Assembly (NCBI GenBank): GCA_024275415.1
Contig: JAJRZD010000082.1
Coordinates: 1 to 64,000, forward strand
DNA length: 64,000 bases
Reading direction: 5' to 3'
From: an archaeon
GTDB lineage: Archaea; Asgardarchaeota; Thorarchaeia; Thorarchaeales; Thorarchaeaceae
The translations under genes and the position numbers were made by a program. Shown here one piece after another: positions 8,246 through 16,652 of the stretch (position 1 is the stretch's first letter; the number at the start of each line of letters is the position of its first letter). Under the pieces are notes generated by a model that was given only the letters and a program-made list of their open reading frames with translations, did not search any database and was not told the origin of the DNA.

Positions 8246-9010
8246 ATGAACATTCCGCTCTCTAGCAATTTCTTTGGGATGATGCAGCTAGAGGAATACT
8301 ATGATGAGCTCATTGATGGGTTCATGATGACAATGGGGTTGTACATGTTTGCCTTGGTCTTTGGTTTCATTCTTGGCATTGGGCTTGCCATACTCAGACA
8401 ATATGGAGGGAGGATCTCATCAAGGATAGCTACTGGGTATGTAGAAGTCATTCGTGGAACTCCCCTTCTTACCCAAGTGTTCGTGGTGTATTTCGGACCC
8501 CTTGCTCTGAATGCGTTTCTTGAAAGCAATGGTCTTCCGCCGGTTTTTGAGGATTGGCAGGTTCTTGGTCCGGACTGGTGGGGTGGAACAAAGATCATCA
8601 TCTCTTCTCGCATTCTTTTGGGTGCACTTGCGCTTGCATTGAACAGTGCAGCGTATCAAGCTGAATACTTCAGAGGGTCAATGGGATCCATAAGCAGTGG
8701 ACAGATCCAGGCTGCGGTCGCATTAGGAATGACGAGGCAACAAAGTATCCGACACATCATTCTTCCTCAAACACTCCGGAGAGTAATACCTGCGTGGTCG
8801 AACGAAGCGGCATATTTACCAAAGTACACAACAGTAGTATCCTTTATTGCAATTGAAGAGTTATTCAATGTCGGCTCTTGGATTGTTGGACGGACTTTCT
8901 TGGTTTTTGAAGTGTATGCGATAATTGCTGTTGTTTTTCTTGTACTTATCTCAGTCGTTTCATTCATTCTTGATAGGGTCTATGATAAAATCAAGATACC
9001 AGGCCTCTAG
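8246..9010 (+). CDS. Amino-acid ABC transporter permease, second subunit
   Basis: 254 residues with about five membrane helices and an EAA loop (IQAAVALGMTRQQSIRHIILPQTLR). GGAGG at 8234-8238 precedes the ATG. It belongs to the HisM/HisQ family and carries a longer extracellular loop (about 90-130) than its partner at 6759-7457. It ends the operon; the convergent Nif3-like gene stops 6 bp later. Confidence 0.92.
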   Translation: MNIPLSSNFFGMMQLEEYYDELIDGFMMTMGLYMFALVFGFILGIGLAILRQYGGRISSRIATGYVEVIRGTPLLTQVFVVYFGPLALNAFLESNGLPPVFEDWQVLGPDWWGGTKIIISSRILLGALALALNSAAYQAEYFRGSMGSISSGQIQAAVALGMTRQQSIRHIILPQTLRRVIPAWSNEAAYLPKYTTVVSFIAIEELFNVGSWIVGRTFLVFEVYAIIAVVFLVLISVVSFILDRVYDKIKIPGL

Positions 9011-9016
9011 GTCCTG

Positions 9017-9856
9017 TCATTCAGACACAAAGACACCACTCATAGGTGTCACCTCAAGTCCTTTCTCACGTAATGCATGGACAAAAGGTGCTATTCCAAC
9101 AGAGTCAGAGGATATGTGTCCTGTCGCCACCAAGTTGCCAGCCTTATCGTATGATGCTAGCTCTTTCTTATCTGCAGCTCCAAGGTGCATATAGAAGACA
9201 GTCGAGTATCCCGCATCAAAATATGCCTTGGCAACACCAGCACCGCCGTTTGTACCTCCAGCCATCGCAACTATCCACTTTCCAAGCAGGTTGTCTGCTG
9301 AGCCTATATAGACCAAGGGATCGGTCAACCCGACCTTCAACTCAGGGAACGCTTTGATAGCCTCGATGGCATCTTTGACCCGAGGTCTCTCGGCAGACTC
9401 GACGGCCTTCTGGATTGCCCCCGCGAACCGTTTTCTGCACACCATATCCAAGGGCAGGTGGACATTCATGAAGGGCATCCCAAGGAGCTTTGCAGCCGAG
9501 ATGGTCCTGTCATAGTTACTGACATGTGTCGTAAGGCGGACAGCATCAAGCCGTGGCTGGATCGCTTTCTCAGCGATATGAGGGGGAATGCCAGCCTCGA
9601 TCATCTGGTTGACCTGAGTCTTGACAACGTCCTCGAAATGGATTCGCGATTCGCCCCCTGGGGGGTGATGGGCGATAACGAGGTCATAGTTTAACTCACG
9701 TGCCAGCAGGAGTTCTGCCGTGCCCATATCGATCCCGATTAGAACTCGCTTGATGTCCTCACCGGGGACATGGATTCCGCTGTCCCCAGGGATTTCGTTC
9801 AGCCCAGCCATTTGCAGGGCGAGGTTCATTATCTCATCAGTGTTCACTGCGACCAA
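9017..9856 (-). CDS. Nif3-like dinuclear metal-centre protein
   Basis: 279 residues from the TTG at 9856; a GTG three codons later (9847) is an equally possible start. The protein has the Nif3/YbgI signatures: IGIDMGTAELLLAREL, VIAHHPPGG near the N terminus, and GHISSDSVGI near the C terminus, whose His and Glu/Asp residues bind two metal ions. Family members are toroidal hexamers of uncertain biochemical role, some annotated as GTP cyclohydrolase I type 2. Its start lies inside the 3' end of the ankyrin-repeat gene (20-nt overlap), so the two are translated from one message. Confidence 0.87.
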   Translation of the reverse strand: MVAVNTDEIMNLALQMAGLNEIPGDSGIHVPGEDIKRVLIGIDMGTAELLLARELNYDLVIAHHPPGGESRIHFEDVVKTQVNQMIEAGIPPHIAEKAIQPRLDAVRLTTHVSNYDRTISAAKLLGMPFMNVHLPLDMVCRKRFAGAIQKAVESAERPRVKDAIEAIKAFPELKVGLTDPLVYIGSADNLLGKWIVAMAGGTNGGAGVAKAYFDAGYSTVFYMHLGAADKKELASYDKAGNLVATGHISSDSVGIAPFVHALREKGLEVTPMSGVFVSE

Positions 9857-11123
9857 ATTCCCGTATCATTTTAGCAATCTCATACGCTTCGAACTTTTCT
9901 GCACAGTCCGCAGCGGTCAACCCATCAGTGTCCCTGATGGAGGTATCCGCTCCGGCTTCAAGCAGGAAACGAACGACATCCGCTTGTCCGTTCTCTGCTG
10001 CGCAAATAAGAGCAGTCATATTCACTCCATCGGTCGCATTGATATTTATTCCGTTCTCCAAGCATAGTTTTGCAAAGTCCACAAGACCCCCAGCTGCAGC
10101 TGCCATCAACAGCGTGTACCCATCTGGGCGTGCATACTTGATAACGGCACCCTTCTCAATCAGCAGTTTTACCGCACCTTCAAGTCCCCAAGCTGTAGAT
10201 GCAAGGAGCGCGTTCCAGCCGTTTGCATCAGTCTTATGGATATCAGCTCCTGCCTCAATTAGTTTCATCACCAAGTTCTCGTTCCCAGTCCCTGCCGCCA
10301 GCAGCAATGGTGTAGTACCATCACTAAGAAACAGATTCACATCCGCTCCTGATTGGAGCAAGATACTTGAGATCTCATTGTTATTAGCGTCTATCGCCAC
10401 CAACAACGGGGTCCAGCCATCCTGCCTCTGATAGTCAATGTTAGCTCCACTGTCAAGTAACAGTTTCACAATCTGTGCGGAACCCTTCTGAATTGCCAAC
10501 ATCAAGACAGAGATTCCATTCGAGTTAACGCTATTCGAGTCGGCCCCATTGTCGAGGAGGTACTTCACAATGGCGGGATGCTGAAATTCTATAGCATAAG
10601 TCAATGCAGTCCATCCATCAGGGGCCTTGGAAAGTGGATCACACTTGTATTCTTCGACTAACAGCCTGGCCGTTTCGAAGACTCCACCTTGTGCCGCGGC
10701 CATCAGTACTGTAAAACCATCTTCTCGTACCAGATGGGGGTCAGCACCACGGTCTAGGAGAACTCCTACAGTGGCTGTGTGCCCAAGGCCTGCGGCTAGG
10801 TGCAGCACCGATTGGTTCCGAGTGGTGGTGGTATTCACATCAGCGCCACTGGAGATCAGGTATCCCACTATATCATGCAGTCCGAAATATACCGCGCCCA
10901 TCAGTGCTGTCCAACCCTTGCTGTCCTGAACATCCAAGTCTGCCCCAGCGTCAACAAGTGCTTCGACGACTTTCAATGAACGGCCACTAGTACACGCATA
11001 CATCAATGCGGTTCTGCCGTTTGGAGCACGGGCGTTCACGTCTTGACCCATCCTGATATACTTCAGCACATTCTCAAGATGACCCACGGATGCAGCCCCC
11101 ATCAGATCCGTCAGCTCATACAA
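9837..11123 (-). CDS. Ankyrin-repeat protein
   Basis: 428 residues made almost entirely of about 12 ankyrin repeats of 33 residues, each with the pattern DGxTxLMxAxxxGxxxxVxxLLxxGAD. GGAG lies 8 nt upstream of the TTG start at 11123. There is no signal peptide or membrane helix, so it is a cytoplasmic binding scaffold. Ankyrin stacks mediate protein-protein contacts; the partner is unknown. Its last codons overlap the Nif3-like gene, which suggests that the two products are made together and may work together. Repeat-rich genes of this kind are frequent in Asgard genomes. Confidence 0.92.
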   Translation of the reverse strand: MYELTDLMGAASVGHLENVLKYIRMGQDVNARAPNGRTALMYACTSGRSLKVVEALVDAGADLDVQDSKGWTALMGAVYFGLHDIVGYLISSGADVNTTTTRNQSVLHLAAGLGHTATVGVLLDRGADPHLVREDGFTVLMAAAQGGVFETARLLVEEYKCDPLSKAPDGWTALTYAIEFQHPAIVKYLLDNGADSNSVNSNGISVLMLAIQKGSAQIVKLLLDSGANIDYQRQDGWTPLLVAIDANNNEISSILLQSGADVNLFLSDGTTPLLLAAGTGNENLVMKLIEAGADIHKTDANGWNALLASTAWGLEGAVKLLIEKGAVIKYARPDGYTLLMAAAAGGLVDFAKLCLENGININATDGVNMTALICAAENGQADVVRFLLEAGADTSIRDTDGLTAADCAEKFEAYEIAKMIREFGRSEH

Positions 11124-11357
11124 TTCAACAACTCCAAAATTCGAATAGCTAGCATATCAAAAAGAGAGATATGAATCTTCTTCGACTAGGTTCCAGTGGG
11201 ATGTCAGTGAGCAAGGGGTGAAATGTAGATTTCTTGTTAGACTATCAGGATGTCATGGTCGATGATTCAGTTTCAATATACAACCAAAGACTTTTCATTA
11301 TATTTAGTATTGCGGTTGTTTGACTCTATATGGTTACAGAATTACGGAGTGTTGTAT

Positions 11358-11762
11358 ATGGGAAAGGTCTATGTCATCAGTTGTAGTCCAGACTTGGCAT
11401 CTATGGGACTTGATAGGTTAAGGACATCAGTGGATGGCCTGAAAGAGGTCGAGATTTCACTTGACTGGTCCTGCATCCGGCTAGTGCCAATTATCGCCAC
11501 TGAGAAGGTACACTTCGAAGAAGGAGAAGCCAAGATTGTAAGTATCGAACCGGTCACTATACCTCCATATGCCCTTCCGTTCAATGCGTTCTACGGAATG
11601 AATGGAATGGGTTTCATCTCGTGCATCGGGTCATTGGACTTCAAAAGATATGATGAGGAGAGGGCAGCTGATAAGGCAATGTTCCATTCTAGGATAAAAG
11701 CCTCGGTCATGCCAGGAGATCTGCTCGGTCAAATCAGTATAGTACAGGGAAAGAAAAAGTAG
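11358..11762 (+). CDS. Hypothetical protein, possibly DUF22-like
   Basis: 134 residues from the ATG at 11358 (MGKVYVISC); an in-frame upstream ATG at 11250 would add 36 residues translated from an AT-rich region that looks like a promoter, so it is not used. The sequence is a compact mixture of strands (RLVPIIATEKVHFEEGEAKIV, TIPPYALPFN) ending in MPGDLLGQISIVQG. The last part resembles the GDLLGxxxV end of archaeal DUF22 proteins, but I am not certain. It lies convergent with the TusB-like gene. Confidence 0.6.
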   Translation: MGKVYVISCSPDLASMGLDRLRTSVDGLKEVEISLDWSCIRLVPIIATEKVHFEEGEAKIVSIEPVTIPPYALPFNAFYGMNGMGFISCIGSLDFKRYDEERAADKAMFHSRIKASVMPGDLLGQISIVQGKKK

Positions 11763-11796
11763 TAAGGGCAGCGGATGGTTTCCGCTGCATGAGAAA

Positions 11797-12096
11797 CTAA
11801 ACAGAAACTACCTTGTCATATTGCTCCATGACAAGATCGACAATCTCAGGGTAGTCGACCAGTTTGGCATCCACGACCAAGCGTTTCCCGATGCCTCGCT
11901 CTTCGACATGGTTCTTTGAAGCGAATACTGGGACATTAAGGTCAGCCAAGTTCTTGGAATGTTCACATCCCTTGTCCGCCAAGAAGACACCATCCTGTAC
12001 AAGAAGGATTGCGACCTCATTGTCGCCCGTGCGGATCGCAGATACGACCTCATCAACGTTCGAACAGTCACCTGAAAGCCAAATCAAGAATTTCAT
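11797..12096 (-). CDS. tusB: DsrH/TusB-like sulfur relay protein
   Basis: 99 residues. The segment AILLVQDGVFLADKG is the family hallmark of TusB/DsrH (DGVYxA). In the TusBCD/DsrEFH complex this subunit forms the hexamer with the other two and helps move persulfide sulfur, for tRNA thiolation or sulfur oxidation. It is the third gene of a compact operon with the TusC- and TusD-like genes (12110 and 12474), in the order D-C-B. There is a cysteine at residue 11 but none in the DGVFLAD loop. Symbol given by family, not by tested function. Confidence 0.7.
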   Translation of the reverse strand: MKFLIWLSGDCSNVDEVVSAIRTGDNEVAILLVQDGVFLADKGCEHSKNLADLNVPVFASKNHVEERGIGKRLVVDAKLVDYPEIVDLVMEQYDKVVSV

Positions 12097-12109
12097 GTTC
12101 TACCAACTC

Positions 12110-12460
12110 CTAAAATGTGATTACTAGGTCATTCTCTTCAAATGCCTTCCCAACAGCTACCTCGTCAAGGATCTCAACTTCCTCAATGAGTTCGTCAGGA
12201 GAAATGTTCCTCTCTTCCAGTGACCGCTTGCTTGCACATATCTTTCCGTCAAAGCTGAGATACGTAGACTTGAACATGCGGATATGTAGGTCATGCATGT
12301 CCTTGAGGAGGGCATAGACACCATCCCCCATGAAGAGCATGGTAGGTTCGTGATCCATCCCAAACATCCCAATAGATGCACGCCAGCCCTCGAAATTGAA
12401 GATTGTGCCAAAGGGCCTGCTGTTAATCAGAATCAAAATTGGTCTTTCTTTGAACTCCAT
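12110..12460 (-). CDS. tusC: DsrF/TusC-like sulfur relay protein
   Basis: About 116 residues starting with MEFKERPILILINSRPFGT; an upstream in-frame start would add 16 residues that overlap the neighbouring gene. It has the DsrE-fold pattern PxLILINSxPFGT...ASIGMFGMDHEPTMLFMGDGVYALLKDM, with the GDGVY loop typical of TusC/DsrF. It should be the middle subunit of the DCB complex, bound to the products of the adjacent genes. The spacing to both neighbours is 13 bp. Confidence 0.75.
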   Translation of the reverse strand: MEFKERPILILINSRPFGTIFNFEGWRASIGMFGMDHEPTMLFMGDGVYALLKDMHDLHIRMFKSTYLSFDGKICASKRSLEERNISPDELIEEVEILDEVAVGKAFEENDLVITF

Positions 12461-12473
12461 TTCATAGTACCTC

Positions 12474-12839
12474 CTAGAACGTGAAAGTGACGAACCGCTC
12501 GCACTCACCCATCATCTCAGCAAGCTCCGTAAGCCCTGTGACCTCGACTCCAGGAGTGTAATCACTTCCTCTTTGATCGAACCCACGTGCGGATGTACAC
12601 AGTCCACAGGCTTGGAACTCAGCACCCATATCAGCCAGCTCTTGGATGCGCTCGTTCATGGGAACATCAGGATCAGGATCCTGATTGAGCTTGGCGTTGT
12701 TAACTCCATCGACAAAGAGAAAGACTTTCACACCATAACCTTTCTCGATGGCAGCCTTGGCGAACTCGTAGAAGGTATGCGAATTCTGGAATGTATAGGG
12801 GCTTGTCAAGAGAAGTATTCCAAGGTTTTTCTTTTCCAC
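12474..12839 (-). CDS. tusD: DsrE/TusD-like sulfur relay protein
   Basis: 121 residues. The DsrE fold is recognised from LGILLLTSPYTFQNSHTFYEFAKAAIEKG and FLFVDGVNNAKL. A CGLCTSARG loop at about residues 80-88 provides the cysteine expected to carry persulfide in TusD/DsrE. First gene of the operon 12839-11797. Since the thiol-redox genes at 14.6-16.5 kb are close by, a shared sulfur or redox role is plausible but not shown. Confidence 0.8.
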   Translation of the reverse strand: MEKKNLGILLLTSPYTFQNSHTFYEFAKAAIEKGYGVKVFLFVDGVNNAKLNQDPDPDVPMNERIQELADMGAEFQACGLCTSARGFDQRGSDYTPGVEVTGLTELAEMMGECERFVTFTF

Positions 12840-13152
12840 GACAAATCATCTCCGAGATAATCAGACATGCCCACAAGACTCGGCTTAAAATTGTAGCGAA
12901 ATAACAACCCATGTTTCTTACAGAATATAACCAAAGTCCGGTGATTATTTTTCAAATACAACGGTCTAGTAGAAATAAACCACCCTTTTAGTCATCAGCT
13001 ATAAACAGAATATTTGATTTTGTTAGGGAGTGTGCTATTCGTTACTGTTGTTTCTCTAAATTATCACGTTATTCTACAGAGGCGAATACTAGATAACATT
13101 GAAAAGCATCATCATCAATATTCAAGAAACGCCAGTTAGGTGAGGTGGAAGA
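12840..13152. other. Intergenic region between tusD and the LRR gene
   Basis: A 313-bp AT-rich divergent promoter region. A TATA-like element (CTATAAAC) lies near 13000-13007, about 150 bp before the LRR gene, and TAAAATTG-type sequence lies near the tusD start. No gene or strong secondary structure is visible. Confidence 0.6.
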
Positions 13153-14220
13153 TTGTCAGACATTACGCTCAGTTTAGAACTAAAGGATGGAAAGGTCAAA
13201 AAGGTAGAGTTCGACGAGGACGAGGACACGCTCCAACTGTCAAGGCAGGGAATCGTGAGGATAGACCTTGACCCCCTCGTGGATTGCACGAACCTTAAGC
13301 ATCTTGATCTCGGCTCGAACCGAATTGAGTATATCGACCTGACACCATTAGAGACCTGTGAGAACCTGTCCTCGTTGAGCCTCTTCAAGAATCCGCTGAT
13401 AGAAGTGAATCTCTTACCTCTGGCTGCTTGCTCAAACCTTTCAGAATTGAACCTTGGTTCCACAGGGCTTGAAACGATTGACCTGAGCTTGCTTTCAAAG
13501 AGCAAGTTGAAGCGGCTACGGCTTTTTGGGAATGAGCTATCCAGCATCGACCTCGCTCCGCTAAAGGGGCTAACAACACTCGAAAGCTTGGAGATGGAGA
13601 ACAACAATTTCAGCGAGATCGACCTATCACCATTATCGTCGTGTCATAACCTGACTCAGCTGAACCTGATGTACAACGAACTGCCCTCAATAGACCTGTC
13701 ACCTCTGAAGGACTGCACCAAAATGAAGTTCCTTTATCTACATCACAATATCCTGCGAGACATCGACCTCACACCGCTTTCTGAATGGAAGGATTTCCGC
13801 ATATTGAGGCTTGGGGGCAACGACATTGAGTCGATAGATCTAAGGCCACTTGCTGGATGCATCAAATTGAGAAGGCTAGGTCTTGCAATGAACAGGATAG
13901 AGGACATTGATCTAGAACCCCTGGCGAATTGTCACGAACTCAGAGCGTTAGATATTGCGGGGAACAGGTTGACCGTAATCGACCTTTCACCGTTGTCCAA
14001 CTGCAAGTCCCTTGAGGAGTTCTACTTGTATAGTGGACACCCTGAAGAGAACGAGTTTGAAAGTGTAGATATCAGCCCGTTGTTCAACTGTGAGGAACTT
14101 GAGGACCTCGCAGTTTCGGAGGGAACCGAACTAGTAGCTACTGCATCGCTGAAGAAACGTAAGGAAATTCCCTATGCTCTAGAGGAACTTATCTCTGAAA
14201 GCAGAATACAATGGCGGTAG
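13153..14220 (+). CDS. Leucine-rich-repeat protein (IDLxPL type)
   Basis: 355 residues from a TTG start with GAGGTGG just upstream. From about residue 30 to 320 it consists of some 12 leucine-rich repeats of 22-23 residues, each built on IDLxPLxxCxxLxxLxLxxNxI. No signal peptide or membrane helix, so cytoplasmic. LRR solenoids bind other proteins; in Asgard genomes they are often found near small GTPases, where they could act as regulators. The paralogue at 20747-22111 has the same repeat type plus a C-terminal domain. The partner is unknown. Confidence 0.92.
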   Translation: MSDITLSLELKDGKVKKVEFDEDEDTLQLSRQGIVRIDLDPLVDCTNLKHLDLGSNRIEYIDLTPLETCENLSSLSLFKNPLIEVNLLPLAACSNLSELNLGSTGLETIDLSLLSKSKLKRLRLFGNELSSIDLAPLKGLTTLESLEMENNNFSEIDLSPLSSCHNLTQLNLMYNELPSIDLSPLKDCTKMKFLYLHHNILRDIDLTPLSEWKDFRILRLGGNDIESIDLRPLAGCIKLRRLGLAMNRIEDIDLEPLANCHELRALDIAGNRLTVIDLSPLSNCKSLEEFYLYSGHPEENEFESVDISPLFNCEELEDLAVSEGTELVATASLKKRKEIPYALEELISESRIQWR

Positions 14221-14323
14221 AGCTCCTGTAGAAACATCGTCAATGATTTTTTAAGTAAACCATTGCTCATATATATAAGAAGGCCTAGCGGACTCTCTGG
14301 CGATAGTCGTTAGGTGCAATTTG

Positions 14324-14551
14324 ATGAACGCGCGAAGAAAAGAAATGGAACGCATGGCCAAGCTCTATATGGAATACTTGAACGGGCCTTTTGGTTGGCG
14401 AATACTGAACGGGCTCAAGGAGGGAGAGAGCTTCTCAATCCGATCCATCAATGAAGCGATGAAAGTCACAAAGGTTGGCGGAAAGGCGATTGTGAAGGTA
14501 GAAGAACGCTACCAGAACAATGTAGACAAGTCCAAACTGGACTCGTACTAA
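14324..14551 (+). CDS. Small basic hypothetical protein
   Basis: 75 residues from the ATG at 14324, rich in Lys, Arg and Glu, with helices at about 1-25 and 40-60. An AT-rich stretch with ATATATAAG at 14270-14279 lies about 45 bp upstream and is a good archaeal promoter. The coding frame is open throughout and followed by an independent gene, so it is probably real. No family recognised. Confidence 0.55.
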   Translation: MNARRKEMERMAKLYMEYLNGPFGWRILNGLKEGESFSIRSINEAMKVTKVGGKAIVKVEERYQNNVDKSKLDSY

Positions 14552-14604
14552 TTGTGACCACAGGTTATCCTTTATTAGACACAATATCAAGTGGGCATTG
14601 GTGA

Positions 14605-15258
14605 ATGCTTTTGGTAGTGGAGATGGACGAAGCGACCAAGGAACAAGTCCGTGTGATGTTCGCAACACTGGAATCGGATGTTACTATCCATTTGTTCGTG
14701 AAGGAACATGAATGCCTTTATTGTGGTGATACTGCAAAGCTTGCCGAGCTTGTGGCAGACCTGTCCAATAAGGTTTCGATAGTGAAACACACCGATGATA
14801 TTGGAAGCGGCATAGCAGCCGAGATGGGGATACGATTCCATCCGACAATTGTCCTACATGGCAAAGACAAGTATAAAGTGAGATTCATGGGGATTCCAGC
14901 AGGTCACGAGTTTGGAGCGCTCATCGCATCAATTGTTTCGGTATCCACAGGGGCGGTACCACTAGAACCAGATGTGATCGAGGACATCAAGGCAATTGAC
15001 AAGCCACTTCATATCCAAGTTTTCACAACCCCGCAATGCCCCTATTGTCCTAACATGGTAAGGTTGGCACATTACGCTGCAATAATCAACCCACTCATAG
15101 AGGCTGATATGGTAGAGGCATTGGAGTTCCAAGAGTTAGCAACAAAGTATCAGGTCTTCGGCGTGCCAAAGACAGTGATCAATGAAACAGTCCACGTTGA
15201 AGGTGCTATTTCTGCTGATACATTTGTCGAGCGTCTTTACGATGCGGTCGAAAAATGA
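14605..15258 (+). CDS. Protein disulfide oxidoreductase (double thioredoxin-fold, glutaredoxin-like)
   Basis: 217 residues comprising two thioredoxin folds. The first has CLYC (about residues 35-38), the second CPYC (about 142-145) followed by the cis-proline segment VFGVPKTVINE. This is the layout of archaeal PDO, which forms and reshuffles disulfides in the cytoplasm and is reduced by thioredoxin reductase. The convergent genes at 15342 and 16273 encode exactly such a reductase and a glutaredoxin. GGTGA just before the ATG at 14605 supports the start, though a later ATG at 14623 is possible. Confidence 0.9.
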   Translation: MLLVVEMDEATKEQVRVMFATLESDVTIHLFVKEHECLYCGDTAKLAELVADLSNKVSIVKHTDDIGSGIAAEMGIRFHPTIVLHGKDKYKVRFMGIPAGHEFGALIASIVSVSTGAVPLEPDVIEDIKAIDKPLHIQVFTTPQCPYCPNMVRLAHYAAIINPLIEADMVEALEFQELATKYQVFGVPKTVINETVHVEGAISADTFVERLYDAVEK

Positions 15259-15341
15259 CCAACACGCTTTTTGAACGCATGAGGGCTGAGAACGCCCTCT
15301 TGCACCGCATATTATCCTCTATTTTGCCAACATAGGCTTGG

Positions 15342-16268
15342 TCAACAAGTGAAGACGAAATCGTGCTCATTCACGTATTTGTATGCCTCGTAGGCTGCAT
15401 GGACGCCTTCAGCGACACCTGTGATTGCCTGCTTGAACTCCGTGTCCACGACATCGCCGGCAGCAAACACGCCCTCGACATTTGTCCTGCTAGAACGGTC
15501 GATCATTATCTCGCCTTTCTCATTGACATTGACGCCGAGTTTCTGAGCAAGTTCGGAATGGGGAATCCCACCTATTGCAATGAAGATGCCGTCCAGTGAA
15601 AGGGTGTCGGATCCATTGTAAGGTTTATCCAGCCGGACGGCAGTAACACGGTCATCGCCAAGGATCTCGGTCACATTTGTTTCTGTGATCACCTCTATCT
15701 TTGACTCTTTCTCAATCCTTCGCGCGTTAATAGGCTCAGGACGGATCTTCTCTCGCCGATAGATTATGTACACCTTTGAGCAGTACTTTGAAAGAAGGAG
15801 TGCTTCCTTCGCTGCACTATCAGAGCCTCCTATCACAGCAACAACCCTGTCTTTGAAAAGCGGTGCATCACATAAGGCGCAATAGCTCACACCACGGTTA
15901 CGGAGTTCATCATGTCCAGGAACCTCAAGCTCCCGTTCTTTCATGCCAGTCGCGAAAAGGATAGATTTTGCAAGGAAGGTCTTCTTATCTGACACGACAT
16001 AGAAAAAGCCCTGCTCGTCTCGAAACACATCAGTGACGGTGCCAGTTTCGATGTGTACCGCATAAGCTTCTGCGTGGGATTTCAGGTTGTTCGCTAGTTC
16101 CTGACCGGTCAACTGCTTGAAGCCCGGATAGTTCGCTACATCATCTGTCAGCGTGATCGTTCCGCCATCTACGTCTCCGATGACAGCACACGAGAGGTCA
16201 AGGCGTGCGGCATACATTGCAGCGCCATACCCTGTCACACCTGAACCAATTACAACTAAGTCATACAT
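15342..16268 (-). CDS. trxB: Thioredoxin reductase
   Basis: 308 residues. FAD site VIGSGVTGYGAAMYAARL at the N terminus, the redox pair CALC at about residue 131 (GVSYCALCDAP), the NAD(P)H site VIGGSDSAAKEALLLSKY, and the second FAD motif GVFAAGDV near the C terminus. This is a standard low-molecular-weight TrxB that transfers electrons from NAD(P)H to a thioredoxin-like protein. Here the natural partners are the glutaredoxin-like protein encoded 5 bp upstream and the convergent PDO at 14605-15258. Confidence 0.93.
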   Translation of the reverse strand: MYDLVVIGSGVTGYGAAMYAARLDLSCAVIGDVDGGTITLTDDVANYPGFKQLTGQELANNLKSHAEAYAVHIETGTVTDVFRDEQGFFYVVSDKKTFLAKSILFATGMKERELEVPGHDELRNRGVSYCALCDAPLFKDRVVAVIGGSDSAAKEALLLSKYCSKVYIIYRREKIRPEPINARRIEKESKIEVITETNVTEILGDDRVTAVRLDKPYNGSDTLSLDGIFIAIGGIPHSELAQKLGVNVNEKGEIMIDRSSRTNVEGVFAAGDVVDTEFKQAITGVAEGVHAAYEAYKYVNEHDFVFTC

Positions 16269-16272
16269 CTTT

Positions 16273-16515
16273 TCAACCTCGCAAAGTCCGTTTCAGTCTG
16301 CGTTCTGTCCGCCTATCAAATCCAACAAACACATCACTGCCAACCACTGTGACAGGGATTCCTTTTTGCCCAGTCTTCTCCTGAACCTCGTTCATTGTTT
16401 CAAGATTGGTCAACACACATCGTTCCTCAAAATTGACTCCTAGGTCTGAGAGGAAATCCTTGAGTTTCTTAGAGTGCGGACATTTGGGAGCTGTATAGAT
16501 AATTGCCTTTTCCAT
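16273..16515 (-). CDS. Glutaredoxin-like protein
   Basis: 80 residues from MEKAIIYTAPKCPHSKKLK; an upstream ATG at 16527 would add four residues. The active site is CPHS, a monothiol form of CxxC, and the cis-proline segment is GIPVTVVGSDVFVGFD, so the NrdH/Grx fold is intact. First gene of an operon with trxB. Reduction by a nearby TrxB and a role in thiol or persulfide transfer are likely from context. The lack of the second cysteine points to a mixed-disulfide mechanism. Confidence 0.85.
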   Translation of the reverse strand: MEKAIIYTAPKCPHSKKLKDFLSDLGVNFEERCVLTNLETMNEVQEKTGQKGIPVTVVGSDVFVGFDRRTERRLKRTLRG

Positions 16516-16652
16516 GATGACATGCATCCATTTTTAAATCAGGTTGATACAAAACGATAGTAATTACCACAGATATAGATTTTGAGAACGCGAAAGAACA
16601 GTAATGTGCTCTTTATTCTTTGAGCTGAATAATGGTTTAGAGGTCTGTGTGG

